In this document: in pieces, positions 25,859-35,278 of the stretch | How positions within the stretch are numbered: the stretch's first letter is position 1 | Layout of the letters: every line of letters begins with the position of its first letter | Assembly (NCBI RefSeq): GCF_030499575.1 | Contig: NZ_JASTLC010000001.1 | Span: 7,836,001-7,900,000 of the forward strand | Source: Streptomyces sp. DG2A-72 | GTDB lineage: Bacteria; Actinomycetota; Actinomycetes; Streptomycetales; Streptomycetaceae | Length of the DNA: 64,000 nt | Direction: 5' to 3' | Notes under the pieces: generated by a model | What the model was told of the DNA's origin: nothing | What the model saw: only the letters and a program-made list of their open reading frames with translations | Database searches by the model: none | Program-made: the position numbers and the translations under genes

Positions 25859-28753
25859 ATGACAGAGACGGCGAGCGGTCCGGCACGAGGTTCCCGAACC
25901 AAGGGCACCAAGGCGAGCAAGGGCCTGCGTATCGAGCGCATCCACACGACCCCCGGCGTACACCCGTACGACGAGGTGGCCTGGGAGCGCCGTGACGTCG
26001 TCATGACCAACTGGCGCGACGGCTCGGTCAATTTCGAGCAGCGTGGCGTCGAGTTCCCCGACTTCTGGTCGGTGAACGCGGTCAACATCGTCACCAGCAA
26101 GTACTTCCGGGGTGCCGTCGGCACCCCGCAGCGCGAGACCGGCCTCAAGCAGCTGATCGACCGCATCGTGAAGACGTACCGGAAGGCCGGCGAGGACCAC
26201 AAGTACTTCGCCTCGCCCGCCGATGCCGAGATCTTCGAGCACGAGCTGGCATACGCCCTCCTGCACCAGATCTTCAGCTTCAACAGCCCCGTGTGGTTCA
26301 ACGTGGGCACGGCCCAGCCGCAGCAGGTCTCGGCCTGCTTCATCCTGGCCGTCGACGACTCCATGGAGTCGATCCTCGACTGGTACAAGGAAGAGGGCAT
26401 GATCTTCAAGGGCGGCTCCGGTGCCGGCCTGAACCTGTCCCGTATCCGCTCCTCCAAGGAACTCCTGTCCTCCGGTGGCAACGCCTCCGGCCCGGTCTCC
26501 TTCATGCGCGGCGCCGACGCCTCCGCAGGAACGATCAAGTCGGGCGGCGCCACCCGCCGGGCCGCCAAGATGGTCATCCTCGACGTCGACCACCCCGACA
26601 TCGAGGACTTCATCGAGACCAAGGTGAAGGAGGAGGAGAAGATCCGCGCCCTGCGTGACGCGGGCTTCGACATGGACCTCGGCGGCGAGGACATCACGTC
26701 CGTCCAGTACCAGAACGCCAACAACTCGGTCCGGGTGAACGACGAGTTCATGAAGGCCGTGGAGAACGGCGACAAGTTCGGCCTGCGTGCCCGTATGACC
26801 GGCGAGGTCATCGAGGAGGTCGACGCCAAGGTCCTCTTCCGCAAGATGGCCGAGGCCGCCTGGGCCTGCGCCGACCCCGGCATCCAGTACGACGACACCA
26901 TCAACCACTGGCACACCTGCCCGGAGTCCGGCCGTATCAACGGTTCGAACCCCTGCAGCGAGTACATGCACCTGGACAACACGTCCTGCAACCTCGCCTC
27001 GCTGAACCTGATGAAGTTCCTGAAGGACGACGGCAAGGGCAACCAGTCCTTCGAAGCCGAGCGCTTCGCCAAGGTCGTCGAGCTCGTCATCACCGCGATG
27101 GACATCTCCATCTGCTTCGCGGACTTCCCGACCCAGAAGATCGGCGAGAACACGCGCGCGTTCCGCCAGCTCGGCATCGGCTACGCCAACCTCGGCGCCC
27201 TGCTGATGGCGACCGGCCACGCATACGACTCGGACGGCGGCCGCTCCCTCGCCGGCGCCATCACCTCCCTGATGACCGGCACGTCGTACAGGCGCTCCGC
27301 CGAACTCGCCGCGGTCGTCGGTCCGTACGACGGCTACGCCCGCAACGCGCAGCCGCACCTGCGGGTCATGAAGCAGCACTCCGACGCCAACGAGAAGGCC
27401 GTCCGCGTGGACGACCTGGACACGCCGGTCTGGGCCGCGGCCACGGAGGCCTGGCAGGACGTGCTGCGTCTTGGCGAGAAGAACGGTTTCCGTAACTCTC
27501 AGGCGTCCGTCATCGCGCCGACCGGCACCATCGGTCTGGCCATGTCCTGCGACACCACCGGCCTCGAGCCCGACCTCGCCCTGGTCAAGTTCAAGAAGCT
27601 GGTCGGCGGCGGCTCGATGCAGATCGTCAATGGCACGGTCCCGCAGGCTCTGCGCCGCCTGGGCTACCAGGAGGAGCAGATCGAGGCGATCGTCGCCCAC
27701 ATCGCCGACCACGGCAATGTGATCGACGCCCCCGGTCTCAGGCACGAGCACTACGAGGTCTTCGACTGCGCCATGGGCGAGCGCTCCATCTCCGCGATGG
27801 GCCACGTCCGCATGATGGCCGCGATCCAGCCGTGGATCTCCGGCGCGCTCTCCAAGACGGTCAACCTGCCGGAATCGGCGACCGTCGAGGACGTCGAAGA
27901 GGTCTACTTCGAGGCCTGGAAGATGGGCGTCAAGGCGCTCGCGATCTACCGCGACAACTGCAAGGTCGGCCAGCCGCTCTCCGCGAAGACCAAGGAGAAG
28001 GAGAAGGCCGAGATCACCGAGAAGACCGAGGAAACGATCCGTACCGCGGTCGAGAAGGTGGTCGAGTACCGCCCGGTCCGCAAGCGCCTCCCGAAGGGCC
28101 GTCCCGGCATCACGACCTCCTTCACCGTCGGCGGCGCCGAGGGCTACATGACCGCCAACTCCTACCCGGACGACGGTCTCGGCGAGGTCTTCCTGAAGAT
28201 GTCAAAGCAGGGCTCGACCCTCGCGGGCATGATGGACGCCTTCTCGATCGCTGTCTCTGTGGGCCTGCAGTACGGCGTGCCGCTGGAGACGTACGTCTCG
28301 AAGTTCACGAACATGCGCTTCGAGCCGGCGGGCATGACGGACGACCCGGACGTGCGGATGGCGCAGTCGATCGTCGACTACATCTTCCGCCGCCTGGCGC
28401 TGGACTTCCTGCCCTTCGAGACGCGCTCCGCGCTCGGCATCCACTCCGCGGAGGAGCGCCAGCGTCACCTGGAGACCGGTTCGTACGAGCCGTCCGACGA
28501 CGAGGTCGACGTCGAGGGCTTGGCCCAGTCGGCGCCGCGCGCCCAGGAGCTGAAGGCCGTAGCGACGCCGAAGGCCGTCATCGAGGCGGCCAAGCCCGCC
28601 CCGCAGCAGGCCCACACCAGCGCCGAGCTGGTGGAGATGCAGCTGGGCATCCAGGCCGACGCCCCGCTGTGCTTCTCCTGCGGTACGAAGATGCAGCGGG
28701 CCGGCTCCTGCTACATCTGCGAGGGCTGCGGCTCGACCAGCGGCTGCAGCTGA
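25859..28753 (+). CDS. nrdJ: Vitamin B12-dependent (class II) ribonucleotide reductase
   Basis: NrdJ reduces ribonucleotides to deoxyribonucleotides with adenosylcobalamin as radical source and needs no oxygen. At 964 residues it is full length. Visible are the radical-site region NPCSEYMHLDNTSCNLASLNL, the barrel motifs GGSGAGLNLSRIRS and SGPVSFMRGADA, PTGTIGLAMSCDTTG, the C-terminal dimer/allosteric region, and a zinc-ribbon tail CFSCGTKM...CYICEGCGSTSGCS whose cysteines deliver electrons. AGGGAGG precedes the ATG. I see no cobalamin riboswitch upstream. Regulation is probably through the NrdR boxes before nrdR. Confidence 0.97.
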   Translation: MTETASGPARGSRTKGTKASKGLRIERIHTTPGVHPYDEVAWERRDVVMTNWRDGSVNFEQRGVEFPDFWSVNAVNIVTSKYFRGAVGTPQRETGLKQLIDRIVKTYRKAGEDHKYFASPADAEIFEHELAYALLHQIFSFNSPVWFNVGTAQPQQVSACFILAVDDSMESILDWYKEEGMIFKGGSGAGLNLSRIRSSKELLSSGGNASGPVSFMRGADASAGTIKSGGATRRAAKMVILDVDHPDIEDFIETKVKEEEKIRALRDAGFDMDLGGEDITSVQYQNANNSVRVNDEFMKAVENGDKFGLRARMTGEVIEEVDAKVLFRKMAEAAWACADPGIQYDDTINHWHTCPESGRINGSNPCSEYMHLDNTSCNLASLNLMKFLKDDGKGNQSFEAERFAKVVELVITAMDISICFADFPTQKIGENTRAFRQLGIGYANLGALLMATGHAYDSDGGRSLAGAITSLMTGTSYRRSAELAAVVGPYDGYARNAQPHLRVMKQHSDANEKAVRVDDLDTPVWAAATEAWQDVLRLGEKNGFRNSQASVIAPTGTIGLAMSCDTTGLEPDLALVKFKKLVGGGSMQIVNGTVPQALRRLGYQEEQIEAIVAHIADHGNVIDAPGLRHEHYEVFDCAMGERSISAMGHVRMMAAIQPWISGALSKTVNLPESATVEDVEEVYFEAWKMGVKALAIYRDNCKVGQPLSAKTKEKEKAEITEKTEETIRTAVEKVVEYRPVRKRLPKGRPGITTSFTVGGAEGYMTANSYPDDGLGEVFLKMSKQGSTLAGMMDAFSIAVSVGLQYGVPLETYVSKFTNMRFEPAGMTDDPDVRMAQSIVDYIFRRLALDFLPFETRSALGIHSAEERQRHLETGSYEPSDDEVDVEGLAQSAPRAQELKAVATPKAVIEAAKPAPQQAHTSAELVEMQLGIQADAPLCFSCGTKMQRAGSCYICEGCGSTSGCS

Positions 28754-28782
28754 CCCCAGTTGACAGCCAGGCCCTGAAACAG

Positions 28783-28811
28783 AGGGGCGCCGACCACGTG
28801 CCGGCGCCCCT
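28783..28811. terminator. nrdJ / terD-like bidirectional terminator
   Basis: AGGGGCGCCG (28783-28792) pairs perfectly with CGGCGCCCCT (28802-28811), followed by TT. It lies between the convergent nrdJ and TerD-family genes. Confidence 0.85.
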
Positions 28812-28820
28812 TCGGGCTGT

Positions 28821-29354
28821 TCAGGACCAGCGTGTCTTGCCCATGACCTGGGTGAATGTGGCCGGGTCGTCCTCGAAGCCGTGGATTCCCGCGTGGAAGT
28901 CCCATGTGCCGGATCCTTCGCGCACGAATTCCCCGACCGCTGCTGCTGTCGCCGCGAGCACCCCGCCGAAGTCGTCCTGGGCCAGGACGTCATAGCCCTC
29001 GCTGATGCGCAGGTTCGGCTTGAGCACGCTGACGAAGGTCCGGTGTGCGGGGCGCTGTTGGATGATCACGCCGACGACCACGCGCGCGTACCGGCTGTCG
29101 AGCCGGTCGAGCTCCAGGGTCATGACCTCGTCCCAGCCGAAGCCCTTGCCGTCCTTGCTGTCCCGGTTGAGCGTGATGGTGCCGTCGGGAGAGCGGCTGC
29201 CGAAGTACACCGCATAAGCGGGATCGCCGTACGGATCGCTCGCCAAGTAGGTCGCGGCCACGATGTCCAGATCCGTGGGCGGTTGCCCCGCAGGACTCGG
29301 GTCCCACTTCAGTGCGACCTCGGCCCTCCGAATCCCTTTGCTGAGCCCGTTCAC
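28821..29354 (-). CDS. TerD-family stress protein
   Basis: A 177-residue member of the TerD family, the small calcium-binding cytoplasmic proteins found in tellurite-resistance and general stress loci. It shows the family start MNGLSKGIRRAEVALKWDPS, the acidic DLDIVAATYL segment, and the second acidic loop DSKDGKGFGWDEVMTLEL, likely Ca-binding. No other ter genes (TerB, TerC, TerF) are near, so it is a stand-alone copy, as several are in each Streptomyces genome. It converges on nrdJ. Confidence 0.9.
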   Translation of the reverse strand: MNGLSKGIRRAEVALKWDPSPAGQPPTDLDIVAATYLASDPYGDPAYAVYFGSRSPDGTITLNRDSKDGKGFGWDEVMTLELDRLDSRYARVVVGVIIQQRPAHRTFVSVLKPNLRISEGYDVLAQDDFGGVLAATAAAVGEFVREGSGTWDFHAGIHGFEDDPATFTQVMGKTRWS

Positions 29355-29502
29355 CAGACGTCCCCTTACCCGTGTGGACCTGCCCCAACTGCCGGACAGT
29401 CAGGGTTGGTTGTCCATCGTGCCACGCGGGCGTGGGCAGGTGCGCGGATGCGGCCCGCGCGAGCGTGACCGAGGCCACGCTCCGTGGCCTTACGATGGCG
29501 CG

Positions 29503-30108
29503 GTGCTGGTCAAGTGGATTCGCTGCACCGTGGTGGACCGCCGCGGCTTCGAGCGGGGGCAGCGAAAGTGGGCGGGGCTTCTGGGAGAGCCGGGGTTTCG
29601 AGGGCAGGGCGGAGGCTGGAGTCGGGGGCGGCCCTCCGTCGCGCACATCTTCGCCTTCTGGGAGAGCCGTGCCTTCTACGACTCCTTCATGGCCCGTTCC
29701 CACGACCGGCTCGCGGCGGCCCAGTCGGGTACGTTCAAGGACTCCCAGGTCAAGCTGTTCGACTATCGCTTCGACGTGAAGACGGGCTTCGAGCCGCGTT
29801 TCACCGACGCCGATCTGCTCCGGGTCGCCCATTGCCGCGTCCACGAGGACCGCGCCGAGCACTTCATGCTGATGCAGGAGAAGGTGTGGAACCCCGCGAT
29901 GGCCGGCTCGCCCGGCATGATCCGCGGGCTGTTCGGTGAGGCGCCCGGGAGCGAGTTCCTGGTGCTGTCGATGTGGCAGTCGGCCGCCGAGCACGGCAAG
30001 TACCGCACCGAGCGCGTGGAGCGGCTCGCCCTGCGTGCTCAGACCGAGGCGGACATCGCGGCCCTCAGAGGTGACATCGTGGGGTTGGAATCGACCTGGA
30101 TAGTTTGA
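29503..30108 (+). CDS. DUF4937/YdbC-like protein
   Basis: A 201-residue protein beginning VLVKWIRCTVVDRRGFERGQRKW, which I recognise as the conserved DUF4937 (YdbC-like) family of Streptomyces. It appears to have two ferredoxin-like antibiotic-monooxygenase-type halves (HIFAFWESRAFYDSFMA and FLVLSMWQSAAEHGKY), a fold often used for small-molecule binding; the function is unknown. The GTG at 29503 is used because homology begins exactly there; upstream in-frame starts overlap the divergent TerD promoter region. It is a single gene between the TerD gene and a phosphatase gene. Confidence 0.78.
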   Translation: MLVKWIRCTVVDRRGFERGQRKWAGLLGEPGFRGQGGGWSRGRPSVAHIFAFWESRAFYDSFMARSHDRLAAAQSGTFKDSQVKLFDYRFDVKTGFEPRFTDADLLRVAHCRVHEDRAEHFMLMQEKVWNPAMAGSPGMIRGLFGEAPGSEFLVLSMWQSAAEHGKYRTERVERLALRAQTEADIAALRGDIVGLESTWIV

Positions 30109-30226
30109 GATCTGGACGCACCCTTCGTGTGCCCAGTGTGGCCCATGGTGCAAGAAATGTGTGACCTACGCTGTATGGAGCCCGTACGAGTGCTCGATGG
30201 GCCGTCACTCGATCTAGGGTTTTGGC

Positions 30227-30886
30227 ATGGCACGACCACGGCGCATCGTCCTTGTCCGGCATGGTGAGTCAACCGGCAATGTTGATGACACCGTGTACGA
30301 ACGTGAGCCCGACCATGCCCTGGCGCTGACCGAGCGGGGCTGGCGGCAGGCCGAGGAGACGGGAAAACGGCTGCGCGAGGTGTTCGGCCGCGAGCGCATC
30401 AGCGTGTACGTCTCCCCGTACCGCCGTACGCACGAGACGTTCCGCGCCTTCCACCTCGACCCCGAGCTTGTCCGCGTGCGCGAGGAACCCCGGCTGCGCG
30501 AACAGGACTGGGGCAACTGGCAGGACCGGGACGACGTCCAACTCCAGAAGGCCTACCGGGACGCGTACGGTCACTTCTTCTACCGCTTCGCCCAGGGCGA
30601 GTCCGGGGCGGATGTGTACGACCGGGTCGGCGGCTTCCTGGAGAGCCTGTACCGCAGCTTCGAGGCCCCCGACCATCCGCCGAACGTGCTGCTGGTCACT
30701 CATGGCCTGGCGATGCGGCTGTTCTGTATGCGCTGGTTCCACTGGACGGTCGCGGAATTCGAGTCGCTGTCGAATCCGGGGAACGCGGAAATGCGGATGC
30801 TCGTTCTCGGGGAGGACGGCAAGTACTCGCTCGACCGGCCGTTCGAGCGCTGGCGAGATCCGGAACCGTATGGGATCACCGGATAG
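30227..30886 (+). CDS. Histidine phosphatase superfamily protein
   Basis: A phosphoglycerate mutase-like phosphatase of 219 residues. The catalytic RHG motif is VLVRHGEST at about 7-15, with the second catalytic histidine in LLVTHGLAMRLF and supporting Arg in YVSPYRRTHET. A WxNW-type segment (DWGNWQD) may shape the pocket. The substrate is unknown. The stop is 12 bases before the ADP-ribosylglycohydrolase gene, so the two are likely one operon. Confidence 0.9.
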   Translation: MARPRRIVLVRHGESTGNVDDTVYEREPDHALALTERGWRQAEETGKRLREVFGRERISVYVSPYRRTHETFRAFHLDPELVRVREEPRLREQDWGNWQDRDDVQLQKAYRDAYGHFFYRFAQGESGADVYDRVGGFLESLYRSFEAPDHPPNVLLVTHGLAMRLFCMRWFHWTVAEFESLSNPGNAEMRMLVLGEDGKYSLDRPFERWRDPEPYGITG

Positions 30887-30898
30887 AGTGGCAGAGCG

Positions 30899-31804
30899 AT
30901 GACCGCTGACTCCTCTCCCGACGGGCGCCTGGACCGCGCCCTGGCCAGCCTGCGTGGACTCGCGGTCGGGGATGCCCTGGGCTCGCAGTTCTTCGTGCCG
31001 GTGAACTACCCGCTGCTGAAGCGCCGCGAGCTGCCACAGGCTCCCTGGCAGTGGACGGACGACACGGAGATGGCGTGCTCCGTCGTGGCCGTCCTCGCCG
31101 CCCACCACCGCATCGACCAGGACGCCCTGGCCCGCTCCTTCGCCGAGCACCACGACTTCGACCGCGGATATGGTCCGGCGGTCAACCGTCTACTGCGGCT
31201 GGTCCGTGAGGGCGGCGACTGGCGTGAGCTCGCGGCTGCGCTCTTCAACGGACAGGGGTCCTGGGGGAACGGCGCAGCGATGCGGATCGCCCCTCTTGGC
31301 GCCTGGTACGCGGACGACCCGGAACAGGCGACCCACCAGGCCGAGATCTCGGCGTACCCCACGCACCAGCACCGTGAGGCCGTGGTCGGCGCCATGGCCG
31401 TCGCCGCTGCCGCCTCCATGGCCGCGGCCCCCGGCGGCCCGCCCAGTGCCGAGGTACTCCTGGACGGCGTCATCGCGCTCGTTCCCAAGAGCGCTGTCGG
31501 AGCCGGCTTGCGGCGCGCCCGCGACATGCTCGACTACGCCGACGCGGCCACGGTGGCAGCGGTGCTGGGTTGTGGGCGGCGTACGACGGCGCACGACACC
31601 GTGCCGTTCGCACTCTGGTCCGCCGCGCGTGCCCTCGGTGACTACGAGGAGGCGTTCTGGACCACCGCCCAGGTCGGCGGGGACGTGGACACGACCTGCG
31701 CGATCGTGGGCGGGGTGATCGCCGCCGGGAAGGCGGGGACGTCGCCCGGCGCCTGGGTGGAGCGGACGGAAGCGCTGCCGGAGTGGATGCCCACGTCGGC
31801 GTAG
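30899..31804 (+). CDS. ADP-ribosylglycohydrolase-family protein
   Basis: A 301-residue DraG/ARH-like hydrolase that removes ADP-ribose from proteins or cleaves O-acetyl-ADP-ribose-like compounds with two Mg ions. Seen are the GDALGSQF start, the metal motif WTDDTEM, the loop GSWGNGAAMRIAPLG and the C-terminal metal motif GGDVDTTCAIVGG. All metal-ligand aspartates appear present. It is close behind a histidine phosphatase gene; together they could process a phosphorylated or ADP-ribosylated nucleotide derivative, but this is only inferred from adjacency. Confidence 0.9.
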   Translation: MTADSSPDGRLDRALASLRGLAVGDALGSQFFVPVNYPLLKRRELPQAPWQWTDDTEMACSVVAVLAAHHRIDQDALARSFAEHHDFDRGYGPAVNRLLRLVREGGDWRELAAALFNGQGSWGNGAAMRIAPLGAWYADDPEQATHQAEISAYPTHQHREAVVGAMAVAAAASMAAAPGGPPSAEVLLDGVIALVPKSAVGAGLRRARDMLDYADAATVAAVLGCGRRTTAHDTVPFALWSAARALGDYEEAFWTTAQVGGDVDTTCAIVGGVIAAGKAGTSPGAWVERTEALPEWMPTSA

Positions 31805-32009
31805 CGCCTCGAAGATGCCGGTGCAAACTCTCTGTGCATGTCGGGAACTCTGCGTAAACGCGTGCTCGTTGTCGTGGCAGTTGCTGTGCGACGCATGAGC
31901 CGGCGCATGCAGATGGCACGCGAGGGGTGGTGGGGTGGTCGTGGAGTTCTTGGCGCTGCTGTTCACGCTGCTTGTCGCGGCGGCCGTGATGCCCTGGCGT
32001 TCACGTGCC

Positions 32010-32039
32010 GTCAGGGGGCGCGACATCGCGCCCCCTGAC
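32010..32039. terminator. Perfect 14-bp hairpin after the MFS gene
   Basis: GTCAGGGGGCGCGA and TCGCGCCCCCTGAC pair perfectly around a two-base loop, 28 bases beyond the MFS exporter stop on its minus strand and facing the ADP-ribosylglycohydrolase gene. Probably a bidirectional terminator; no T run. Confidence 0.8.
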
Positions 32040-32066
32040 ATCGTGCCCGGTGCGGGCCGGGCCGGG

Positions 32067-33614
32067 TCAGCCGGCCATCGGGCCCGAGGTACCTGCGAGG
32101 GCTTCCAGGTCGCTCTTGCGGACCCGGATCACCAACCACGCGGTGATCAGCGCCAGTACGGCCATCGACGCTGCCGCGACGAAGCCCATCGAAATACCAT
32201 GGGTGAGCACGTCGTGCCCCCAGGGCGCGGGCAGCTGCTGCGTCTTGGCGAACTCGGCCTTCTGCTCGGCCGAACCGTCGGCCATGAACTTCGGCAGCTG
32301 CTTCTCCGCCTCGTCCTTGCTGGCCGAGCCGAACACCGTCGTCAGGATGGACAGGCCCAGCGAACCGCCCACCTGCTGCGTGGCGTTGAGCAGTCCGGAG
32401 GCCGCACCCGCCTCGTGCTGGGCGACGCCGGACACCGCGGTGACCGTCAGGGTGACGAAGTTCAGGCCCATGCCGAAGCCGAACACCAGCATCGGCCCGA
32501 GCACCCCGCCGACATACGAGCTGTCGGAGCTGATCAAGGTCTGCCAGACCAGGCCGATCACGGCGAGCGCCGAGCCGACGAGCATGAACGGCTTGGGGCC
32601 GAGCACCGGCAGGAACCGCTGCGACAGTCCCGCGCCGATCGCGATCACCACTGTCACCGGCAGGAAGGCCACACCGGCCGCGATCGGGCTGTACCCCAGC
32701 ACGTTCTGCACGAACAGCACGATGTAGAAGAACATGCCGAACATCGCCGCTGCCAGGCTCAGCATGATCACGTACGTGCCCGAGCGATTGCGGTCGGTGA
32801 ACATGCGCAGCGGGGTGATCGGGTCCGCGGCCCGGGTCTCGACGAAGGCGAAGGCAAGCAGCAGGACCACCGCGGCGCCGAAGGAGCCGAGCGTCATGCT
32901 GTCCCGCCAGCCCTCGTCGGCCGCACTGATGAACCCGTAGACGAGCGCTGCCATGCCGAGCGTCGACGTGAGCGCGCCGGCAATGTCGAAGCGCCCGGGG
33001 TGCCGTTCGGACTCGCTGATGTACAACGGCGTGAGGACAGCGATCAAAACGCCGATCGGTACGTTGACGAAGAGCACCCACCGCCAGTCGAGCCACTCGG
33101 TGAGCATGCCGCCGGCGAGCAGACCGACGGCACCGCCGCCCGCGGAGACGGCGGCGAAGACTCCGAACGCCCGGTTCCGTTCCGGGCCTTCGGGGAACGT
33201 GGTGGTGATGAGCGCCAGCGAGGTCGGCGACGCAATCGCGCCACCCACGCCCTGAAGGGCGCGCGCGGCCAGCAACTGCCAGGGTTCCTGGGCGAGTCCG
33301 CCGAGCAGCGAGGCGAAGGTGAACAGCAGGATGCCGGTCATGAACACTCGGCGGCGGCCGAGGATGTCTCCGGCCCGGCCGCCGAGCAGCAGCAGGCCGC
33401 CGAAGGTGAGCGTGTAGGAGCTGACCACCCACGTGAGGTCGGTGGTGCTGAACTTGAGTGCGTCTTGAATGTGCGGGAGAGCGATGTTCACAATCGTCGC
33501 GTCGAGTACCACCATGAGTTGGCAGGCCGCGATGACGGTGAGCGCGATACCGGGATGTCCTTCCCGGCGTGCCGCACCTGGCTTCCGATCCTTGATCAAC
33601 TGAGAGGTTGTCAC
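32067..33614 (-). CDS. MFS drug exporter, DHA2 family (14 transmembrane)
   Basis: A drug:H+ antiporter of the EmrB/QacA group, 515 residues, with about 14 hydrophobic helices. Motif A is GGLLLLGGRAGDILGRRRVFM; near motif C is ALQGVGGAIASPTSLALI, and an early D-A-T-I-V-N signature (VVLDATIVNIALPHIQ) is characteristic of the family. It would pump hydrophobic or cationic drugs from the membrane. A divergent TetR gene lies 188 bases away, and two perfect 20-base palindromes in the gap, one of them 24 bases before this start, mark its control. Confidence 0.93.
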   Translation of the reverse strand: MTTSQLIKDRKPGAARREGHPGIALTVIAACQLMVVLDATIVNIALPHIQDALKFSTTDLTWVVSSYTLTFGGLLLLGGRAGDILGRRRVFMTGILLFTFASLLGGLAQEPWQLLAARALQGVGGAIASPTSLALITTTFPEGPERNRAFGVFAAVSAGGGAVGLLAGGMLTEWLDWRWVLFVNVPIGVLIAVLTPLYISESERHPGRFDIAGALTSTLGMAALVYGFISAADEGWRDSMTLGSFGAAVVLLLAFAFVETRAADPITPLRMFTDRNRSGTYVIMLSLAAAMFGMFFYIVLFVQNVLGYSPIAAGVAFLPVTVVIAIGAGLSQRFLPVLGPKPFMLVGSALAVIGLVWQTLISSDSSYVGGVLGPMLVFGFGMGLNFVTLTVTAVSGVAQHEAGAASGLLNATQQVGGSLGLSILTTVFGSASKDEAEKQLPKFMADGSAEQKAEFAKTQQLPAPWGHDVLTHGISMGFVAAASMAVLALITAWLVIRVRKSDLEALAGTSGPMAG

Positions 33615-33637
33615 TATGGGTCCCCCACAAATGCCTT

Positions 33638-33657
33638 AGTGAACGCTCGCGTTCACT
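33638..33657. promoter_or_regulatory. TetR operator palindrome 1
   Basis: AGTGAACGCTCGCGTTCACT is a perfect inverted repeat, sharing both nine-base arms with the box at 33686. It lies in the MFS promoter region, 24 bases from the exporter start, so binding should block transcription. Confidence 0.9.
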
Positions 33658-33685
33658 GTTGCGGCAACCGTAGTGAGTCCCCGAC

Positions 33686-33705
33686 AGTGAACGCAAGCGT
33701 TCACT
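33686..33705. promoter_or_regulatory. TetR operator palindrome 2
   Basis: AGTGAACGCAAGCGTTCACT repeats the first operator except for the two central bases; the centres are 48 bases apart. It probably serves the regulator's own promoter or cooperative binding. Confidence 0.9.
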
Positions 33706-33802
33706 TAGCTTTGTGTCGCGAGGCGTTTCCCCCTTTGATGCCGCGCGGCATGTCCCCCCTTCTCCGGAATCATCGCTTCCGCTGTTCGTTGGAGACGATC
33801 AG

Positions 33803-34426
33803 ATGGTTACTTCGCGCTGGACGGCCGCCCCCGCTCAGACGGCTTCCTTCCGCCGGCGCGGCGCCGTGCTCGAACGAGCAATCCTCGACGCCACGTTGGA
33901 TCAGCTCAGTACGGTCGGCTGGAACGGCCTCACGATGGAGGGTGTCGCCGCGGGCGCCCAGACCGGAAAGGCCGCGGTCTACCGTCGCTGGCCGTCCAAG
34001 GAGGATCTCGTCGCGGATGCGCTGAGGGCCGGGCTGCCGAGCTTCGAGGCGGCGCCCAACCTCGGGAGCGTGCGCGACGATCTGCTGCAGCTGTGTCGCC
34101 AGGCGCGCGACGCGATGTACTCGCGGCCCGGTTTCGCCTTGCGTTCGGTGATTCACGAATGCGACAACATTCAGGCGGAGCGCTTCCACGGGGTGATCAT
34201 CAAGGGTGTCGTGGAACCGACCATCCAGTTGCTTCGAGAGGTCATCGACCGTGGAATCGATCGAGGCGAGGTGCGGGCCGACGCGGCCAACGGATACGTC
34301 GTCGACGCCATCCCGGCGATGATGATGTACCGATCGAAGATGTGCGCAAGCGAATGGAATGATCATGAGATCGAGGAGATGGTCGACCAGCTGATGGTCC
34401 CGCTGCTGCGGCCGTACGGGCTCTGA
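33803..34426 (+). CDS. TetR-family repressor of the MFS exporter
   Basis: A 207-residue TetR protein. The N-terminal helix-turn-helix runs from about residue 24 (LERAILDATLDQLSTVGWNGLTMEGVA) to the Tyr-Arg-Arg-Trp motif YRRWPSKEDLV; the rest is a helical ligand-binding domain. ATG 33803 is preferred because GGAGA precedes it; an earlier start at 33713 would run over the operator-side region. It is divergent from the DHA2 exporter, with two matching palindromes between, so drug-induced derepression is the natural model. Confidence 0.92.
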   Translation: MVTSRWTAAPAQTASFRRRGAVLERAILDATLDQLSTVGWNGLTMEGVAAGAQTGKAAVYRRWPSKEDLVADALRAGLPSFEAAPNLGSVRDDLLQLCRQARDAMYSRPGFALRSVIHECDNIQAERFHGVIIKGVVEPTIQLLREVIDRGIDRGEVRADAANGYVVDAIPAMMMYRSKMCASEWNDHEIEEMVDQLMVPLLRPYGL

Positions 34427-34508
34427 CTGCGAGGTTCGCGGATGGCGAAGTCGCCCGCGTGAACCAGGGTGTCGCCGGGGGATCCGGGCGGCGTAGGCTA
34501 AGGGCGCC

Positions 34509-35210
34509 ATGCCGTACGAACCACCTACTCACACCGTCGAGCGCTCCCTTCGCGCCACGACCGGAGCGAAGGTCATTGCCGGTGTCGACGAGGTGGGGCG
34601 CGGCGCGTGGGCCGGCCCCGTCACCGTCTGCGCCGCGATCACCGGACTGCGGCGGCCCCCCGAAGGCCTCACCGACTCCAAGCTGCTCACCGTCAAGCGC
34701 CGTGCCGCACTTGCCGAGGTGCTCCTCAAGTGGGTGACGTCGTATTCCCTGGGGCACGCCTCTCCTGAGGAGATCGACGAACTGGGCATGACGGCAGCGC
34801 TACGCCTGGCGGCGCTGCGCGCGCTGGAGAACCTGCCGGTCCGTCCCGAAGCCGTGATTCTCGACGGGAAGCACGACTATCTTGGCGCGCCCTGGAAGGT
34901 TCGCACGGTGATCAAGGGGGACCAGTCCTGTGTGGCGGTTGCGGCGGCCTCGGTGATCGCCAAGGTTCAGCGCGACAAAATGATGGCCGAACTGGGTATC
35001 GACCATGCAGACTTCGGTTTTGCGGACAATGCCGGGTACCCGTCGCCCGTGCACAAGGCCGCGCTGGAGGAGCGGGGACCCACCCCGTACCACCGGTTGT
35101 CGTGGGCGTATCTTGATGCGCTGCCCCAGTGGCGGCACCTCAAGAAGGTCCGCAACTGGGTGGACGGAAGCGTTCCGGAGATCGAGGGGCAGCTCGGCTT
35201 CGACTTCTGA
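34509..35210 (+). CDS. rnhB: Ribonuclease HII
   Basis: RNase HII cuts RNA in RNA-DNA hybrids and removes single ribonucleotides from DNA. The 233-residue protein has the metal motif [14 protein letters not shown], the third aspartate in [11 protein letters not shown] and the later conserved [12 protein letters not shown] and [11 protein letters not shown]. The substrate-site GRG triplet is intact. Length and order are normal. It lies next to other genome-maintenance genes but appears monocistronic. Confidence 0.97.
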   Translation: MPYEPPTHTVERSLRATTGAKVIAGVDEVGRGAWAGPVTVCAAITGLRRPPEGLTDSKLLTVKRRAALAEVLLKWVTSYSLGHASPEEIDELGMTAALRLAALRALENLPVRPEAVILDGKHDYLGAPWKVRTVIKGDQSCVAVAAASVIAKVQRDKMMAELGIDHADFGFADNAGYPSPVHKAALEERGPTPYHRLSWAYLDALPQWRHLKKVRNWVDGSVPEIEGQLGFDF

Positions 35211-35278
35211 CGATTCCGCTCGCACGGATGTGCCACCCGCCGACGCGAGCCGTACCAACGTTTGATAAACATCAGCTC

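Noticed and set aside
31838..32038. Small plus-strand frame before the MFS terminator
   Set aside because: Composition is erratic, it runs into the perfect hairpin, and there is no ribosome site that I trust.
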